64,000 nt of DNA, taken from assembly GCF_014652695.1 (NCBI RefSeq), contig NZ_BMZH01000003.1, positions 227,001 through 291,000 of the forward strand, given 5' to 3'. Position numbers and translations under genes: made by a program. Under the pieces are notes generated by a model. It saw only the letters and a list, made by a program, of their open reading frames with translations, ran no database searches and was not told the origin of the DNA. This document shows, piece after piece, positions 9,017 to 17,399 of the stretch (position 1 is the first letter of the stretch; every line of letters begins with the position of its first letter). This DNA comes from Algimonas arctica. GTDB taxonomy: Bacteria > Pseudomonadota > Alphaproteobacteria > Caulobacterales > Maricaulaceae.

Positions 9017-10015
9017 ATGCAATTCTCGCTCACACCTGACATTCTATTCAACACCCGTCAGTCACGACAGAACGCGACCCTGCGGGCGCGGCTGGAAACG
9101 GTCGGCCAGGAAGCGATCACAGGACGGCGCACCGATGTGCTGCAGGCGACCAATGGCCAAATCGGAGATGCCTTTTTGCTAGAAAAGGCATCGCAAGATA
9201 TCTCCCGTCAAGTTGGCATGGCAAACCTCGCAACAGCGCGACTCGACGGCGCCACGAATTCAATCTCGACGATCCGCGAAACGCTAATTGATTTCTCATC
9301 CGATGCACGCGTCTCATTCGAAACAGGCAGCAGCAACGAATTTGCTTTGATGGCATCGGGGGCCGAAGATGCCCTGTCCCACGTGATGAGCTCTCTTAGC
9401 CTTCGTCATGGTACACGACACCTCTTCTCTGGCACACAATCCGCGGGGGGGCCTTTGGCTTCGCAGGAGGAATTGCAAACCGCCATCAACGCAGCCATTT
9501 CTGGTGCCGCATCAGGCACAGACGCGGTCACGGCCATCAACGATTATTTTGGTGCAGGCGGTGGCTTTGAAACCGACATTTATCAAGGCAGCGTGGAAGA
9601 TGGACCCCGCTTACATATCACGGATACGGATAGCTTTGATCCACTGCCCAAAGCAGACGATCAACTCTTTCGCGACATGATGCAAGGCTTTGCCATGATA
9701 GCCGGCGCGAGTCAGGCCGCAACAGAGGCCGACCGAGATCAATTGATCGAAGCTGGTATAAACTTACTCAACGGTGCAGTCGACGGCGCGCTTGTTACAG
9801 AAAGCCGTCTCGGCGCGGCGCAGCAAAGCATCGAACGGATTGAAGCAGGCCTGCAAACCGAAGCGTCCCTTGTCAGCACGACCCTGAGCAAACTTTTGGG
9901 CCGCGACGTCTTTGACGCTGCCGCCGAATTGCAAGCCTTAGAAGGGCAACTTGAAGCCAGCTACACTGTCACCGGCCGCCTTGGCTCTCTCTCACTCGCA
10001 AACTTTTTGAGGTAA
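9017..10015 (+). CDS. flgL: Flagellar hook-associated protein 3 (FlgL)
   Basis: FlgL is the second hook-filament junction protein, structurally related to flagellin. The 332-aa product has the flagellin-like N-terminus (RQSRQNATLRARLETVGQE), the 'GTRHLFSGTQSAGGPL' motif typical of FlgL, and a C-terminal helical region ending 'YTVTGRLGSLSLANFLR'. It follows flgK directly, and its stop codon TAA overlaps the flgI start (TAATG), indicating coupled translation. No flagellin gene is present in the window. Confidence 0.9.
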   Translation: MQFSLTPDILFNTRQSRQNATLRARLETVGQEAITGRRTDVLQATNGQIGDAFLLEKASQDISRQVGMANLATARLDGATNSISTIRETLIDFSSDARVSFETGSSNEFALMASGAEDALSHVMSSLSLRHGTRHLFSGTQSAGGPLASQEELQTAINAAISGAASGTDAVTAINDYFGAGGGFETDIYQGSVEDGPRLHITDTDSFDPLPKADDQLFRDMMQGFAMIAGASQAATEADRDQLIEAGINLLNGAVDGALVTESRLGAAQQSIERIEAGLQTEASLVSTTLSKLLGRDVFDAAAELQALEGQLEASYTVTGRLGSLSLANFLR

Positions 10016-11142
10016 TGATGCCCCGATCTTTCCTCCACCGCACCTTCTCCGCGCTCGCTCTTGGCGCACTCGCCCTTGTTCCCGCGACAGCGACCATGGC
10101 CGCCGAAGTCCGCATCAAAGACATTGCCGACGTGCAAGGTGTTCGTGGCAATGATCTTGTCGGCTACGGCCTTGTTATTGGGTTGAACGGCACGGGCGAT
10201 ACGATCCGAAATTCCCCCTACACCGAAGAGGCCCTAACCAACATTCTCGAACGAATGGGGGTCAATGTTCAAGGCACTGATTTCCGCCCCGACAATATTG
10301 CCGCCGTTTTCGTGACAGCCACCTTACCGCCGTTCGCCCGCGAAGGCTCACGGATTGATGTGAATGTTGCCTCCATTGGCGATGCGTCTAGCCTCTCCGG
10401 TGGGACGCTCATCATGACGCCACTCAACGCCCCCAACGGTGAAATTTTCGCACTCGCGCAAGGCAGCTTGTTGATTAGCGGTTTTGAGGCGGAAGGTGAC
10501 GGCGCCAGCTTGACGCAAGGCGTTCCAACAGCGGGATCAATTCCTAATGGCGCCCGGGTCGAACGCGAAATCCCGTTTGACTTTCGCAATCAGAAAACCG
10601 TGCGTTTGGCTCTACGCTCGCCAGATTTCACGACAGCCGGCCGCATGGAAGCCAGCATCAATAAGGCTATCGGCCGCAATGTTGCGACTTTGATGGATCC
10701 CGGCACGGTTGAGGTCGACCTCAGCTCCCTTCAGGGCAATGCGGCCCATGCGATGGGTCGGATCGAGAATATGACATTGAAATCTGCTGAGATCGCCCGG
10801 GTCGTGATCGATCAGCGGTCCGGCACAATTGTATTGAGCGAAGCAGTCAAAGTTTCGTCTGTCGCCATCGCGCAAGGCAATTTGACCATTAAAATCGCAG
10901 AAACGCCCGTAGCCTCTCAGCCTAATCCGTTTGGGTTTGGCGAAACGGTGGTTCTACCGCGTACGAACGTACAAGTACAAGACGGCGAACCCGGTCAAAT
11001 TGGAATTGTTCAAGAAGCTGTTGAATTGCCTGATCTTGTCGCCGGACTGAACGCGTTAGGCGTCTCCCCGCGCGAAATGATTGATATTCTTAAAGCGATT
11101 AAAACCGCTGGTGCACTTCATGCCGAACTGGTGCTGCAATAG
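10015..11142 (+). CDS. flgI: Flagellar P-ring protein FlgI
   Basis: FlgI forms the P-ring around the rod in the peptidoglycan layer; FlgA helps its assembly. The 375-aa precursor has a Sec signal peptide (ALALGALALVPATATMAA-E), followed by the highly conserved 'RIKDIADVQGVRGNDLVGYG' start of the mature protein. The conserved 'GLNALGVSPREMIDILKAIK' segment precedes the C-terminus. Length matches the family. The start ATG overlaps the flgL stop. A strong hairpin 12 bp after the stop closes the flgE-flgK-flgL-flgI unit. Confidence 0.97.
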   Translation: MMPRSFLHRTFSALALGALALVPATATMAAEVRIKDIADVQGVRGNDLVGYGLVIGLNGTGDTIRNSPYTEEALTNILERMGVNVQGTDFRPDNIAAVFVTATLPPFAREGSRIDVNVASIGDASSLSGGTLIMTPLNAPNGEIFALAQGSLLISGFEAEGDGASLTQGVPTAGSIPNGARVEREIPFDFRNQKTVRLALRSPDFTTAGRMEASINKAIGRNVATLMDPGTVEVDLSSLQGNAAHAMGRIENMTLKSAEIARVVIDQRSGTIVLSEAVKVSSVAIAQGNLTIKIAETPVASQPNPFGFGETVVLPRTNVQVQDGEPGQIGIVQEAVELPDLVAGLNALGVSPREMIDILKAIKTAGALHAELVLQ

Positions 11143-11153
11143 CCCCACATAGA

Positions 11154-11176
11154 AACGCCGCCATCACGGCGGCGTT
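11154..11176. terminator. Hairpin terminator between flgI and fliG
   Basis: A perfect 9-bp stem (AACGCCGCC, loop ATCAC, GGCGGCGTT) lies between the convergent flgI and fliG stop codons. There is no long U-run on the plus strand. The symmetric position suggests that it ends transcription from both sides. Confidence 0.75.
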
Positions 11177-11202
11177 CATCGTCATCACGTCGTAAAGTCT
11201 AG

Positions 11203-12219
11203 CTACTCTTCTTCCGGCATAGGAAGGAGTGTGACTGTGCCGCGGCGGGACAGGCCAAGGATTTCGCGCACAAGCCCCCCTATGGCCCGGTCCTTAGTGC
11301 CCTCATCCATCTCTGGCAGCGCTTCTATATCTTCGCGGAATTGATCTGCCATACGCTGCGCAATATTGCCTAGGAGGAAGGCCGAGACCTCCGGCGCGGC
11401 GCTTTCAATTGCAGCCAGCCCATTGATAAGAATGTCCCGACCCACTTCGCGGAACACGGCTTGAACCGACTTGGTGGGTAAGCGCAGAGGTAGATCTTCG
11501 ATCCGCAGCAAGGTCGCACGAATCGCGGCCGCCCGGATTTCGTCTTGTTGTTCCAACCGCGTTAACGCTGCATCGCGCAAATCGCGCGGTAATGTCCCTA
11601 AGGTCTCCCCAATCATGATGATTTTAGGGTCAGATGCGGGATCAATGGCCCCGTCAAGCAATTGCGTTTTGATCATACGTTCGGCTACAGCTGCGGCAGC
11701 AGGCGCGGGATCATTCGGACGAGACAGTTGAGCAATCGCCTCAACCGCATTCTCCGGTGACATCAAACCGAGAACGACGGGAATCCTGTCGACAGGCAAA
11801 CGATTGAGCATGAGCGCAGCCACGGACCCGTGCTGCTTGTCAACATACTCAGCAACCACTTCAGGATCCAATTGGCCAAATTCAGCCCAAACATCTGACG
11901 GCGGTTCAACAAATACATTCGGGCCGCGAATTTTTTCGACCAGCGTTTCGCCAAGGGCCTTCGTAAGCAAATCCAGCGATTCACGTTCCCCGCCACGCAG
12001 GCCCGTCCGCCATGTCATCAACTGCGTAATAAACTCGGCAAAGGCCGCGAGCACCTCTTCCTGCGAAACAAATGGCATATCTTGCAGCGCGCCCCGAATA
12101 CGGCGCATCGCAGGCAGGCCGAGTTGTTCGGCGAGTGGCTTAGCTTGCTCTGGCTTTAAGGAAACGAGCACAACGGCGGCGCGTTGTTCGGGCGTTAATC
12201 GGGACAAAACAGTACTCAT
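11203..12219 (-). CDS. fliG: Flagellar motor switch protein FliG, with altered EHPQ motif
   Basis: FliG sits on the MS-ring and transmits torque from MotA. The 338-aa protein has N-terminal ('LTPEQRAAVVLVSL'), middle and C-terminal FliG domains. The C-terminal torque region is recognisable ('VFREVGRDILINGL', 'IAQRMADQFREDIEAL'): the conserved Arg is retained and the DD pair is replaced by ED. In the middle domain the near-invariant EHPQ motif that contacts FliM reads QHGS (residues 129-132). ATG 12219 overlaps the fliP stop (TGATG); a GTG lies one codon further upstream. It is the last gene of the fliF-fliH-fliN-fliP-fliG operon, whereas in Caulobacter fliG follows fliF. I am confident of the family but not that every contact is canonical. 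Confidence 0.88.
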   Translation of the reverse strand: MSTVLSRLTPEQRAAVVLVSLKPEQAKPLAEQLGLPAMRRIRGALQDMPFVSQEEVLAAFAEFITQLMTWRTGLRGGERESLDLLTKALGETLVEKIRGPNVFVEPPSDVWAEFGQLDPEVVAEYVDKQHGSVAALMLNRLPVDRIPVVLGLMSPENAVEAIAQLSRPNDPAPAAAAVAERMIKTQLLDGAIDPASDPKIIMIGETLGTLPRDLRDAALTRLEQQDEIRAAAIRATLLRIEDLPLRLPTKSVQAVFREVGRDILINGLAAIESAAPEVSAFLLGNIAQRMADQFREDIEALPEMDEGTKDRAIGGLVREILGLSRRGTVTLLPMPEEE

Positions 12220-13025
12220 CACGCATATCCCTGCAATAAGGCCTCAGTAATTTTCAGCCAACCATCCGCCAACACGAAAAAGCCCAGCTTAAACGGTAAA
12301 GAGACGACAGCGGGCGGCACCATCATCATCCCCATTGCCATCAAAACCGACGCAACGGCGAGGTCAATGGCCAAGAACGGCAGGAAAATGGCAAAGCCAA
12401 TCTGAAACGCGGTTTTAATTTCCGAGAGCATGAACGCGCTGGTCAGCAAGCCAAGCGATGGCTCTTCGCCCGGTGTCCAATCGCGACCCGGAATAGAATC
12501 GGCAAGGCGTTGAATTGTGTCAGGCTCGACCCGACCACTCATGAAAACGCGGAACGGTTGAATCGCGAGATCAAACGCCATTTCCTCGTCCAAAACCCCG
12601 TCCATATAGGGTTGCACACCCAGCGCCCAACTGTCCGCAAATACGGGTTCCATAATAAAAAACGTCAAAATTAAACCAAGGCCCATAATCATAGAGTTGG
12701 GCGGTGTTTGTTGCAGACCCAACGCTTGGCGAAGGAAGGACAACACAATCACAATTAAGGGTAAGCACGTCACCATCATGGCGATGCCCGGCGCGAGGCT
12801 GAGCACTGTCACCATCAGGAACAGCTGAACAATTGATACGTCCAGAGCCACCGGCGCGTCCGCCGCATCGCGCAAACCATTGCTTAGCGCGTCGCCGACC
12901 GTTTCTGGATCTGGCGCAACTTGTGCCAGCACATCCGGCGCAAACCAGAGCGCAAGGCTGCCCAATGCGATCGCAGCTGCCAGACGGCCTAAAGGACGAC
13001 CCAGAGTGAGACGTGTGAGTGTCAT
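12219..13025 (-). CDS. fliP: Flagellar type III export gate protein FliP
   Basis: FliP forms, with FliQ and FliR, the core export gate in the MS-ring. The 268-aa protein has a signal peptide (AAIALGSLALWFAPDVLA), then the typical membrane segments: 'LMVTVLSLAPGIAMMVTCLP' followed by 'IVIVLSFLRQALGLQQTPPN', and the C-terminal 'FLAIDLAVASVLMAMGMMMVP'. These match FliP signatures closely, and the length is normal for a FliP with a signal peptide. Its ATG overlaps the fliN stop by ATGA, and its stop overlaps fliG. fliQ and fliR are not in the window. Confidence 0.96.
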   Translation of the reverse strand: MTLTRLTLGRPLGRLAAAIALGSLALWFAPDVLAQVAPDPETVGDALSNGLRDAADAPVALDVSIVQLFLMVTVLSLAPGIAMMVTCLPLIVIVLSFLRQALGLQQTPPNSMIMGLGLILTFFIMEPVFADSWALGVQPYMDGVLDEEMAFDLAIQPFRVFMSGRVEPDTIQRLADSIPGRDWTPGEEPSLGLLTSAFMLSEIKTAFQIGFAIFLPFLAIDLAVASVLMAMGMMMVPPAVVSLPFKLGFFVLADGWLKITEALLQGYA

Positions 13026-13378
13026 CCCAACGCGTCTTCGGCCACATCAACAACTTGCGTGATCCGCACGCCAATGCCGGCCCCATCTTCCATTTCGACC
13101 AATTCACCCCGCGCAATCACACGGCCATCAACACATAGGTCAACCGGGTCTTCGACCCCCCGATCCAGCGCCAAGAGGCTGCCTTCATCAAAGCCTAAAA
13201 GCTCCGTCACAGTGGGTCTCGCCGACCCGACGATAACATCGACGGTGACGGGTAATGCATAGATAGAGCGTTTGAATTTCGCGCCGCCTTGTTCATCGCG
13301 GCGCTCCAGCACAGGCGCTTCAGGTGCAGCCTTCGCGGAAGGGTCTGGAAGGGTGTTTGTTGGTGTATCAGTGCTCAT
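13022..13378 (-). CDS. fliN: Flagellar motor switch protein FliN
   Basis: FliN forms the bottom of the C-ring. The 118-aa protein has a disordered, Pro/Ala-rich N-terminus and one SpoA domain from about residue 40: 'ALPVTVDVIVGSARPTVTEL', 'GSLLALDRGVEDPVDLCVDG', 'RVIARGELVEMEDGAGIGVR'. This is the usual FliN pattern. Both ends overlap their neighbours by ATGA (fliH upstream, fliP downstream), so the operon is translationally coupled throughout. Confidence 0.95.
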   Translation of the reverse strand: MSTDTPTNTLPDPSAKAAPEAPVLERRDEQGGAKFKRSIYALPVTVDVIVGSARPTVTELLGFDEGSLLALDRGVEDPVDLCVDGRVIARGELVEMEDGAGIGVRITQVVDVAEDALG

Positions 13379-13977
13379 GATGCGACCTCAGCAACGGGCG
13401 AAAGAGAATGGGTTTGGGGAACAGGTTTGCCGAGGCGAACCAGGCAAGCATTAATCAAGGCCTGCGCATCAATCCGTGTCGTCCCGTCGCCATCGCGCAA
13501 GTCGAGACGGTTCATTGGCACGGCGGGATCATTCTCGATTTTGACCGAGACTGTGTCTGGCATCGGCCCCAGATCGAGCGCAGGGTTTTTGCGCAAATGC
13601 AAGGGTACGGTTCGCAAGGAATCGGCGGCAACGGATAATTCATCCAACAGCGCACTGCGCAAACTTGCGTCCGCCAGATGCGGCAGCACACCCTCTAGAA
13701 CGGCGGTAATAAGCTGAGTTTGTTCCGCTTCGATCCGCGCAACATGTTTCGCAAGCGCGTCTTCAACCAATTGCGACAAACGCAGGCCGAGGTCGGACGC
13801 CGTTTTCTCTGCCGCTTTCACAGCTTTTTCTTGCTCAGCCAAGCAGGCCGGACAGGGCTGGCAATGCGCGGCACATCGGGTTGTTTCCTGACTAATCAAG
13901 GGACGACGTAGCGCGGAGAGTGACGTTGGTGACGCGGGTTCAAACGGGGGAACCTGAAGGCGGACGACTGTGCTCAT
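13375..13977 (-). CDS. fliH: FliH/FlbE-like flagellar export regulator with an N-terminal cysteine cluster
   Basis: Position between fliF and fliN and a helical, charged middle region identify this 200-aa protein as the FliH (FlbE in Caulobacter) counterpart, which tethers and regulates the FliI ATPase at the C-ring. A coiled-coil segment from about residue 46 to 100 ('EKAVKAAEKTASDLGLRL') is followed by a V-ATPase E-subunit-like C-terminal region ending in 'RIDAQALINACLVRLGKP'. Unusual is a cluster C35-AAH-C39-QP-C42-PA-C45 just before the coiled coil, which looks like a metal-binding site. FliH assignment is by context more than by motif. Start ATG 13977 overlaps the fliF stop. Confidence 0.72.
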   Translation of the reverse strand: MSTVVRLQVPPFEPASPTSLSALRRPLISQETTRCAAHCQPCPACLAEQEKAVKAAEKTASDLGLRLSQLVEDALAKHVARIEAEQTQLITAVLEGVLPHLADASLRSALLDELSVAADSLRTVPLHLRKNPALDLGPMPDTVSVKIENDPAVPMNRLDLRDGDGTTRIDAQALINACLVRLGKPVPQTHSLSPVAEVAS

Positions 13978-15626
13978 GCCGCAATCCCCGGCCGAGCATT
14001 ACCCGACGGTGTCTGTTCGGATGTGGTTGGTTTATCAAGCTCGAGCCAGCTGGCGAGCAAGGCCGCCGCATCATCGAGATTTTCTCCTACCACTTCAGTC
14101 AGTTCCGATTTCGGGTCAGGCGCCGGTAAGCCTAAGACGGCGCCCGCAGACCCGCCAATAAGTCCGGCGGCCGCCACAGCAGCGGGATTATTCATATCCA
14201 CGTTCGCGCCGTCCGGCCCTGACAAGCTCATCGGAGACAGCATGCCACCAGCGATTGGACGGGCTGACGTCACGCCGCCACGTGACGCTTTGATCAAGGG
14301 GCGAACAACAAGGAAACCCAGACCCAGTGCCAGCAAGCTTAGAATGCTCAATTGGGCCAGCCGACCGCCATAATTATCGACGAACCGTGTCCCGGCGCCC
14401 GGAAGCGTGATCATTTCGCCCGGTTCAGGACGGTTAAACGCCAGCGTATCCACGCGCAACACATCGCCGCGTTCCGCATCGAGGCCAGCCGCCGCACTCG
14501 CGAGGTCGCGCAAAACGGTCAGCTCTTCCTCAGTTCGCGGCGTATAAGTTACGGTCCCGTCTTCCGCGACTTCGCGGGTATGATCTAAAAGAATAGCGAC
14601 ACTCATTCGCGTGACTTTGCCCGGCAGGCTTTCCGTCGTTGTCAGGATTTCAGAGATTTCATAGCGGGTTGTTTCGCTCGTCTGAGACTGTTCGCTTGTT
14701 GAGTTCCCGCCGCCTGCGGCGCCTTCAGGCAAATTAGACGCAACGGTCACAGCACCCGTAGTGCCGTCACTTTGATCCGATCGATCACTCGTCGTGGTCG
14801 ACCGAATGACGCGGCCATTCGGGTCAAATTTGCGTTGAGTTGTGTTGACCCGGTCTGTTTCCAGATCCAAGGCAACGTTCACCCTAACATTGCCAGCGCC
14901 GACGCGCGCTTCGAGCATGCTGAGCAATTCCGACTTTAAAGCCGAAGCGCGACCAAGTTCACCCGACGCATCCGCCATCGTCCGGTCATCGACACCGGGA
15001 CCCGCCAAAAGTCCGGCCCGTGTATCAATAATCGCAACATCTTCGGGTTTTAGACCCGGCACGGCAGAGCCGATAATATGCTGCAGCGCTTGGGCATTGC
15101 GGGCATTAATGGGGGGATCGGCCTCGACGGTTACAGACGCCGTGGCGGGGAGACGGCGGGCAGTTAATCCCCGGCCCGCCCCTTGTCCGATATGGACCCG
15201 GGCAGAGCGAACGTTTGGCATCGCCAAAACTGTCCGCGCCAGCTCACCTTCTTTGGCGCGCCAATAGGCGGTGTCGAACATATCAGACGACATGGCGAAA
15301 CTATTCATTCCGTCAAACAGCTCATAACCGACAACATCTTGGCGCGGTAAACTCTCCCGCGCGAGTTCTAAACGGAGCGAATCACGGCGCGATGCCTCGG
15401 CATAAATAGCCCCACCCTGAACGCGGTAAGCCACATCCATTGTATCAAGGCGGGCAATAATTTCACCGGCGGCTTGAGCTTCTAAATCGGCATAGAGAAG
15501 CGACAGTGTCGGCTTGGACACTTGTTGCGCAATCAGGCTAAGCACGAACAAAGTCGCGATAACAGCGGCGGCGCTGATGATCTTCTGTTGGAGTGACAGA
15601 GATTTAAGTACGGCAATCGGGTTCAT
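13974..15626 (-). CDS. fliF: Flagellar MS-ring protein FliF
   Basis: FliF forms the MS-ring in the inner membrane and is the assembly base for the basal body. The 550-aa protein has TM1 near residues 16-34 ('IISAAAVIATLFVLSLIAQQ'), the YscJ/FliF ring-building domain ('LLYADLEAQAAGEIIARLD', 'RESLPRQDVVGYELFD', 'RSARVHIGQG'), a low-complexity periplasmic loop around residues 290-320, TM2 ('QLSILSLLALGLGFLVVRPL') and a C-terminal FliG-binding helix 'DDAAALLASWLELDKP'. Length is typical. It heads the operon; candidate sigma-54 and CtrA-like sites lie just upstream in the gap shared with fliL. Confidence 0.97.
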   Translation of the reverse strand: MNPIAVLKSLSLQQKIISAAAVIATLFVLSLIAQQVSKPTLSLLYADLEAQAAGEIIARLDTMDVAYRVQGGAIYAEASRRDSLRLELARESLPRQDVVGYELFDGMNSFAMSSDMFDTAYWRAKEGELARTVLAMPNVRSARVHIGQGAGRGLTARRLPATASVTVEADPPINARNAQALQHIIGSAVPGLKPEDVAIIDTRAGLLAGPGVDDRTMADASGELGRASALKSELLSMLEARVGAGNVRVNVALDLETDRVNTTQRKFDPNGRVIRSTTTSDRSDQSDGTTGAVTVASNLPEGAAGGGNSTSEQSQTSETTRYEISEILTTTESLPGKVTRMSVAILLDHTREVAEDGTVTYTPRTEEELTVLRDLASAAAGLDAERGDVLRVDTLAFNRPEPGEMITLPGAGTRFVDNYGGRLAQLSILSLLALGLGFLVVRPLIKASRGGVTSARPIAGGMLSPMSLSGPDGANVDMNNPAAVAAAGLIGGSAGAVLGLPAPDPKSELTEVVGENLDDAAALLASWLELDKPTTSEQTPSGNARPGIAA

Positions 15627-15650
15627 CCTGAGCTCGCTAAACGTGCATCC

Positions 15651-15666
15651 TGCACACCACTTGCCA
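15651..15666 (-). promoter_or_regulatory. Candidate sigma-54 promoter of the fliF operon
   Basis: Read on the minus strand, TGGCAAGTGGTGTGCA shows the GG and GC pairs with the 10-base spacing required for sigma-54 (consensus TGGCAC-N5-TTGC). The -24 element matches well; the -12 element has GTGC instead of TTGC. It would place the transcript start about 15 bases before the fliF ATG. Confidence 0.45.
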
Positions 15667-15688
15667 GAGCCGTGTAAACGTTAATTCG

Positions 15689-15705
15689 TTAATCTAGTGT
15701 TTACC
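15689..15705. promoter_or_regulatory. CtrA-like box in the fliF-fliL intergenic region
   Basis: TTAA-N7-TTTACC differs at one base from the Caulobacter CtrA site TTAA-N7-TTAACC. A second TTAA lies 8 bases to the left. The site is between the divergent fliF and fliL genes, which are CtrA targets in Caulobacter. This is a sequence match only. Confidence 0.35.
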
Positions 15706-15770
15706 GTAACCATTCAAAACAGTTTCGAAGCCATTAATTTGGATTCGCAACAGAAAGCCGAGCGCCGATT

Positions 15771-16304
15771 ATGGCCATCATGAAGAAGAAGAAAGGGACT
15801 CCCGCCGCACCTGCGTCCGCAGGTGACAGCAACGCTGCGCCTAATTCTTCGCCTCAGAAAAACGGAAAACTGTTAACGATCCTGTCTCCTGTGCTCATTT
15901 TCGGCGCCACATTCGGCGCGACTTGGTTCACGAAGCCGTCTGCGCCCCTCCCTGCGCCAATAGAAATCGAAGATCATACAGCCGCGACACATTCCGCTGA
16001 ATGGACGCCGCCGGAACCAGAATACACATTGGCGATGGATCCGATGACAATTACGGCGGGAACGCATGGGCAGATATTACGCCTCGGCATTGCCATCGAA
16101 GTGTGGGAGAAGGACCCCGATATTGATGTCGCCCGTCTGCGCGATGCGTTTACAACCTATTTGCGCGCGTTAGAGCCCAGCCAACTGGCGGACCCCAGCT
16201 TTCATATGCGTATGAAACGCGCTCTTTTACACCGCGCCCGCGTGGTGACCGGCCAGGACGTTATCGCCAACGTCCTTATCACCGACTTTCTGCTGACTAG
16301 CTAG
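15771..16304 (+). CDS. fliL: Flagellar basal body-associated protein FliL
   Basis: FliL is a single-pass membrane protein that surrounds and supports the stator. The 177-aa product has a basic, Ala/Pro-rich cytoplasmic start, one membrane helix near residues 34-53 ('LLTILSPVLIFGATFGATWF'), and a periplasmic FliL domain with 'LRLGIAIEVWEKDPDIDVAR' and a C-terminus 'VIANVLITDFLLTS' as in the family. ATG 15771 or the in-frame ATG three codons later could be used. It is divergent from fliF and starts a three-gene unit of motor accessory proteins. Confidence 0.9.
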   Translation: MAIMKKKKGTPAAPASAGDSNAAPNSSPQKNGKLLTILSPVLIFGATFGATWFTKPSAPLPAPIEIEDHTAATHSAEWTPPEPEYTLAMDPMTITAGTHGQILRLGIAIEVWEKDPDIDVARLRDAFTTYLRALEPSQLADPSFHMRMKRALLHRARVVTGQDVIANVLITDFLLTS

Positions 16305-16305
16305 G

Positions 16306-16818
16306 ATGGACCCTATGGAGATCGAATTTATCAAGGATATCCTGCTGATCGCGCTATGTGGTGCGTCCGCCTTTTATTGCTGGATGCTGTCGCAGCGCCT
16401 CAAAAAACTCAATGACCTGAAAAGTGGCGTCGGCGCCTCTATCGTGACGCTCACTGAAGCGATTGAGCGCACCCACGCGGCCGCGACGACAGCGAGGGGC
16501 GAGTTGTTCGAATCGATCGAGGAAATTAAGGGTTTAGTTGCGGATGCCGAGAGCAAAGCCGTACGCTTAGAACGCATCATGACGGATTGTGATGTCAAAG
16601 TGGTCGAGGCCGAGCAGGCGACGAACGCGTTGAAACAGGTTGTCGAAATTGAAATCCCGGGGGCGCGTCGTAAAGCCCTCAAAACAACTGAAGGCTTGCT
16701 AAAGGTCATGGCCGATATGAAACGCCACACGGCCGCCATGCCGCGCATCGTCTCCAGCCAACCGCGCGCCGTCGAGACGAATAAGTCTACGCCGACACGC
16801 CGGAGCCATGTCGCATGA
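16306..16818 (+). CDS. Single-pass coiled-coil membrane protein linked to fliL (DUF6468/PflI-like)
   Basis: This 170-aa protein has one N-terminal membrane segment (about residues 9-27, 'DILLIALCGASAFYCWMLS') followed by a long predicted coiled coil ('TLTEAIERTHAAATTARGEL', 'VRLERIMTDCDVKVVEAEQA') and a short basic tail. Genes of this shape follow fliL in many Alphaproteobacteria (DUF6468); in Caulobacter a small bitopic membrane protein near fliL, PflI, affects flagellar positioning. Whether this is its counterpart is inference. It lies 1 bp after fliL and overlaps motE by 4 bp, so it belongs with the motor accessory genes. ATG 16306 and ATG 16315 are both possible starts. Confidence 0.7.
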   Translation: MDPMEIEFIKDILLIALCGASAFYCWMLSQRLKKLNDLKSGVGASIVTLTEAIERTHAAATTARGELFESIEEIKGLVADAESKAVRLERIMTDCDVKVVEAEQATNALKQVVEIEIPGARRKALKTTEGLLKVMADMKRHTAAMPRIVSSQPRAVETNKSTPTRRSHVA

Positions 16819-17399
16819 AATCGTCCATCCTCATTGCCTTAGCGATTGGCTTTGCCGGTTTTGGAGCCTTGGAAGTCGCGGCGCTGAACCCCGCTGACGC
16901 CATGACGCCAAAACCGACACCGGACGCGGCCCTGACGGACCCTACGCACGTGGCTGCGAAACTCGATACAGAGCATACTCAGGCCGCGTGCCTTACCCCG
17001 ACTTTGGTCGCCGCGTTTGAACCCCGTCATAAGGCTTTAGAATCCCGCGAAGCCAAACTTGACCTGCGACAAGCTGAGTTGGAAGATTTGGAAACCACGA
17101 TCCAAACCCGCCTTGGTGATATGCAAAAAACCCGCGATGAATTGAAAACTTTGACAGCGCAAATCGACGTCGTTGCCGGCAAAGATATTTCTCATTTGGT
17201 TGAAATGTATTCAACTATGAAGCCGAAAAATGCTGCCGCTATATTCGATCGCATGGACCCCGCCTTTGCCGCAGGGTTCTTACGGGAAATTGATAGCGCC
17301 CGCGCGGGCGTCATCATGGCGGAAATGGGCGAAGAGCAATCCTACCGTATCAGCCTATTGATTGCTAACCGCCACGCCGATTGGCGCAATAAAGGTTAA
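16815..17399 (+). CDS. motE: MotE-like flagellar motor chaperone protein
   Basis: The 194-aa protein has an N-terminal signal or anchor (ILIALAIGFAGFGALEVAAL), a coiled coil from about residue 72 to 120 ('LESREAKLDLRQAELEDLET') and a C-terminal MgtE-N-like helical domain ('LVEMYSTMKPKNAAAIFDRM', 'AAGFLREIDSARAGVIMAEM'). This is the layout of MotE (COG3334), a periplasmic chaperone that keeps MotC or the stator stable in rhizobia. Presence of MotE fits the idea that the secreted gene between motA and flgF is a MotC counterpart. It overlaps the preceding gene by ATGA and converges on the symporter gene 17 bp away; a weak 5-bp hairpin (TGTCC/GGACA) is the only feature in that gap. Confidence 0.85.
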   Translation: MKSSILIALAIGFAGFGALEVAALNPADAMTPKPTPDAALTDPTHVAAKLDTEHTQAACLTPTLVAAFEPRHKALESREAKLDLRQAELEDLETTIQTRLGDMQKTRDELKTLTAQIDVVAGKDISHLVEMYSTMKPKNAAAIFDRMDPAFAAGFLREIDSARAGVIMAEMGEEQSYRISLLIANRHADWRNKG

